From contig NZ_CAMIHZ010000006.1 of the NCBI RefSeq assembly GCF_946222305.1, positions 52,007 through 116,006 of the forward strand: DNA of 64,000 bases, read 5' to 3'. Origin of the DNA: an uncultured Corynebacterium sp. GTDB lineage: Bacteria > Actinomycetota > Actinomycetes > Mycobacteriales > Mycobacteriaceae. Each line of letters opens with the position of its first letter. The stretch's first letter is position 1. The translations under genes were made by a program, and so were the position numbers. The notes beneath the pieces were generated by a model. It did not search any database. It had not been told where the DNA came from and saw only the letters and a program-made list of their open reading frames with translations. This document shows positions 63,136 through 64,000 of the stretch, one piece after another.

Positions 63136-63630
63136 TCAGTGCTGTAGGTGTGCCGGAATGGTCGAAGAGCAGCCGTACACGGTGGCTGCGTAGGCTTCCT
63201 TGCGGGTATTGATATCCACCTGCCAGCGGGTAATCTCCGCGCCACCTGCTGGAACGACGAACTCGCGCCGACCCACCTCATTTTTGTCGTAATCCAAGGC
63301 GGTGACGATGCAGTAGGCGGGTTGGGAAGCATCCGAACGCGTTACGTCGACGCTCATGCTCAGACGGTCTGGCGAAACCACTTTGCCACCGGATTCCACG
63401 GCCGTGACGTCAGCAGAGGTGCTGTGGAGGAATTGCGACACGATGTAAATCGCTGCAGCGATCAAAATTCCAATGAGCACCAGAACCAACAGGCGGCCCG
63501 CGAACTTATTCGAGCGTTCGTTGCCGTAGCGCGCATCCATTTTGCGAGCCTGTTCCTCGCGATAGCGGGCGGCCTTGGACACGGTGGAGTCTGGTCGCTT
63601 GCCGGGTTCTGGGGAATTAACTGCATCCAT
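63136..63630 (-). CDS. DUF4307 membrane protein
   Basis: A 164-aa actinobacterial protein with a polar N-terminus (ARYREEQARKMDARYG), one membrane segment (LLVLVLIGILIAAAIYIVS, about residues 48-68) and an extracytoplasmic beta-rich domain with Cys in PAYCIVTALDYDKNEVGRRE and VYGCSS. The pattern Y/D-x-x-x-x-EVGRREFVVP is typical of DUF4307, found upstream of greA in corynebacteria and mycobacteria. ATG 63630 follows TACGAT by 9 nt, suggesting a leaderless mRNA. Function unknown. Confidence 0.85.
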   Translation of the reverse strand: MDAVNSPEPGKRPDSTVSKAARYREEQARKMDARYGNERSNKFAGRLLVLVLIGILIAAAIYIVSQFLHSTSADVTAVESGGKVVSPDRLSMSVDVTRSDASQPAYCIVTALDYDKNEVGRREFVVPAGGAEITRWQVDINTRKEAYAATVYGCSSTIPAHLQH

Positions 63631-63704
63631 GATGGGTCTATCGTATCCCACCGGGGATCTTTGACCATGCACGCACGTTTGGATTCGTTTCAATCAGAGT
63701 TGAG

Positions 63705-64000
63705 GGTGCTGTTGCAAAGTTGGGGCAGTATGAAGAGCGACGTGAAATAATCACAGCCGTGGGTATCTTCTCCGGTCGTTATTTCCCCCGTGACATCATT
63801 CTGTGGGCAGTGCGGTGGTACTGTCGCTACGGGGTGAGCTACCGCGATCTGGAGGAAATGATGACTTCAGCGGGGCGTGCCGGTCGATCACACCACGATC
63901 TACCGCTGGGTCCAGAAATACGCCCCTGAGCTGGACAAGCAAACACGGTGGTACCGGCAGGTACCTGACTGGCAGGCCAGTTCCTGGCGGGTGGATGAGA
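63705..64000 (+). mobile_element. IS6-family insertion sequence, left part, frameshifted transposase
   Basis: A terminal repeat GGTGCTGTTGCAAAG at 63705 resembles IS6-family ends (GGnnCTGTTGCAAAG). The transposase frame follows: FSGRYFPRDIILWAVRWYCR and YGVSYRDLEEMM, then, in another frame, VDHTTIYRWVQKYAPELDK and YRQVPDWQASSWRVDE. The change of frame occurs in GCGGGG near 63872, where one extra G destroys the reading frame, so this copy is probably dead unless frameshifting occurs. The window ends inside it. It replaces the usual neighbour (a mycothiol S-conjugate amidase gene is expected divergent from DUF4307). Confidence 0.85.

Overview
The window is a high-GC actinobacterial chromosome segment, almost certainly Corynebacterium. 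Evidence: the gene order rsmA-ispE-ABC-F, glmU-prs-rplY-pth, lytic transglycosylase-eno-divIC-DUF501/ppx-tRNA-Leu and greA-DUF4307, an Ltp-type lipoprotein, and many start codons lying 6-9 nt after a TANNNT -10 box (leaderless mRNAs). I cannot name the species from sequence alone.

Layout. 1-9 kb: rsmA (cut by the window edge), ispE, an ABC-F ATPase, an Ltp lipoprotein, an ABM-fold protein, sdaA, ppk2 with a Lys/Ser-rich tail, and a 3-hydroxyisobutyryl-CoA hydrolase-like gene. 9-20 kb, mostly minus strand: pnuC, a TetR-MMPL exporter operon with a palindromic operator, two pth paralogues, a large catalase, prfC and rplY. 20-28 kb: an orphan thioredoxin-reductase-like flavoprotein, an AI-2E family protein, prs, glmU and an MFS permease.

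27.9-39.4 kb is a complete type I-G (formerly I-U) CRISPR-Cas locus. Six overlapping or nearly touching genes, csb1(cas7)-csb2(cas5/6)-cas3-csb3(cas8-like)-cas4/1 fusion-cas2, are followed by a leader and an array of 40 repeats and 39 spacers, plus a decayed 41st repeat at the distal end. The array records internal recombination: one 35-nt spacer occurs twice, and an aberrant 61-nt spacer made by a 27-bp tandem duplication also occurs twice.

39.6-53.4 kb returns to core genes: tRNA-Gln, mfd, mazG, a Mn/Fe-type ABC transporter divergent from a DtxR/MntR-like regulator, a lytic transglycosylase, eno, divIC, and a DUF501-Ppx/GppA fusion ending at tRNA-Leu(UAA).

53.4-56.7 kb, between that tRNA and nnr, is a small accessory island. 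It holds a secreted-protein/membrane-protein pair (possible bacteriocin and immunity), an HNH endonuclease gene killed by three in-frame stops, a possible 42-aa secreted remnant, strong hairpins, and an unannotated 32-aa amphipathic peptide gene with a good ribosome binding site (porin-, modulin- or leaderless-bacteriocin-like). 56.7-64 kb: nnr, an SDR, succinate-semialdehyde dehydrogenase, a Bax-inhibitor-1 family membrane protein, greA, a DUF4307 protein and the left end of an IS6-family element with a frameshifted transposase.
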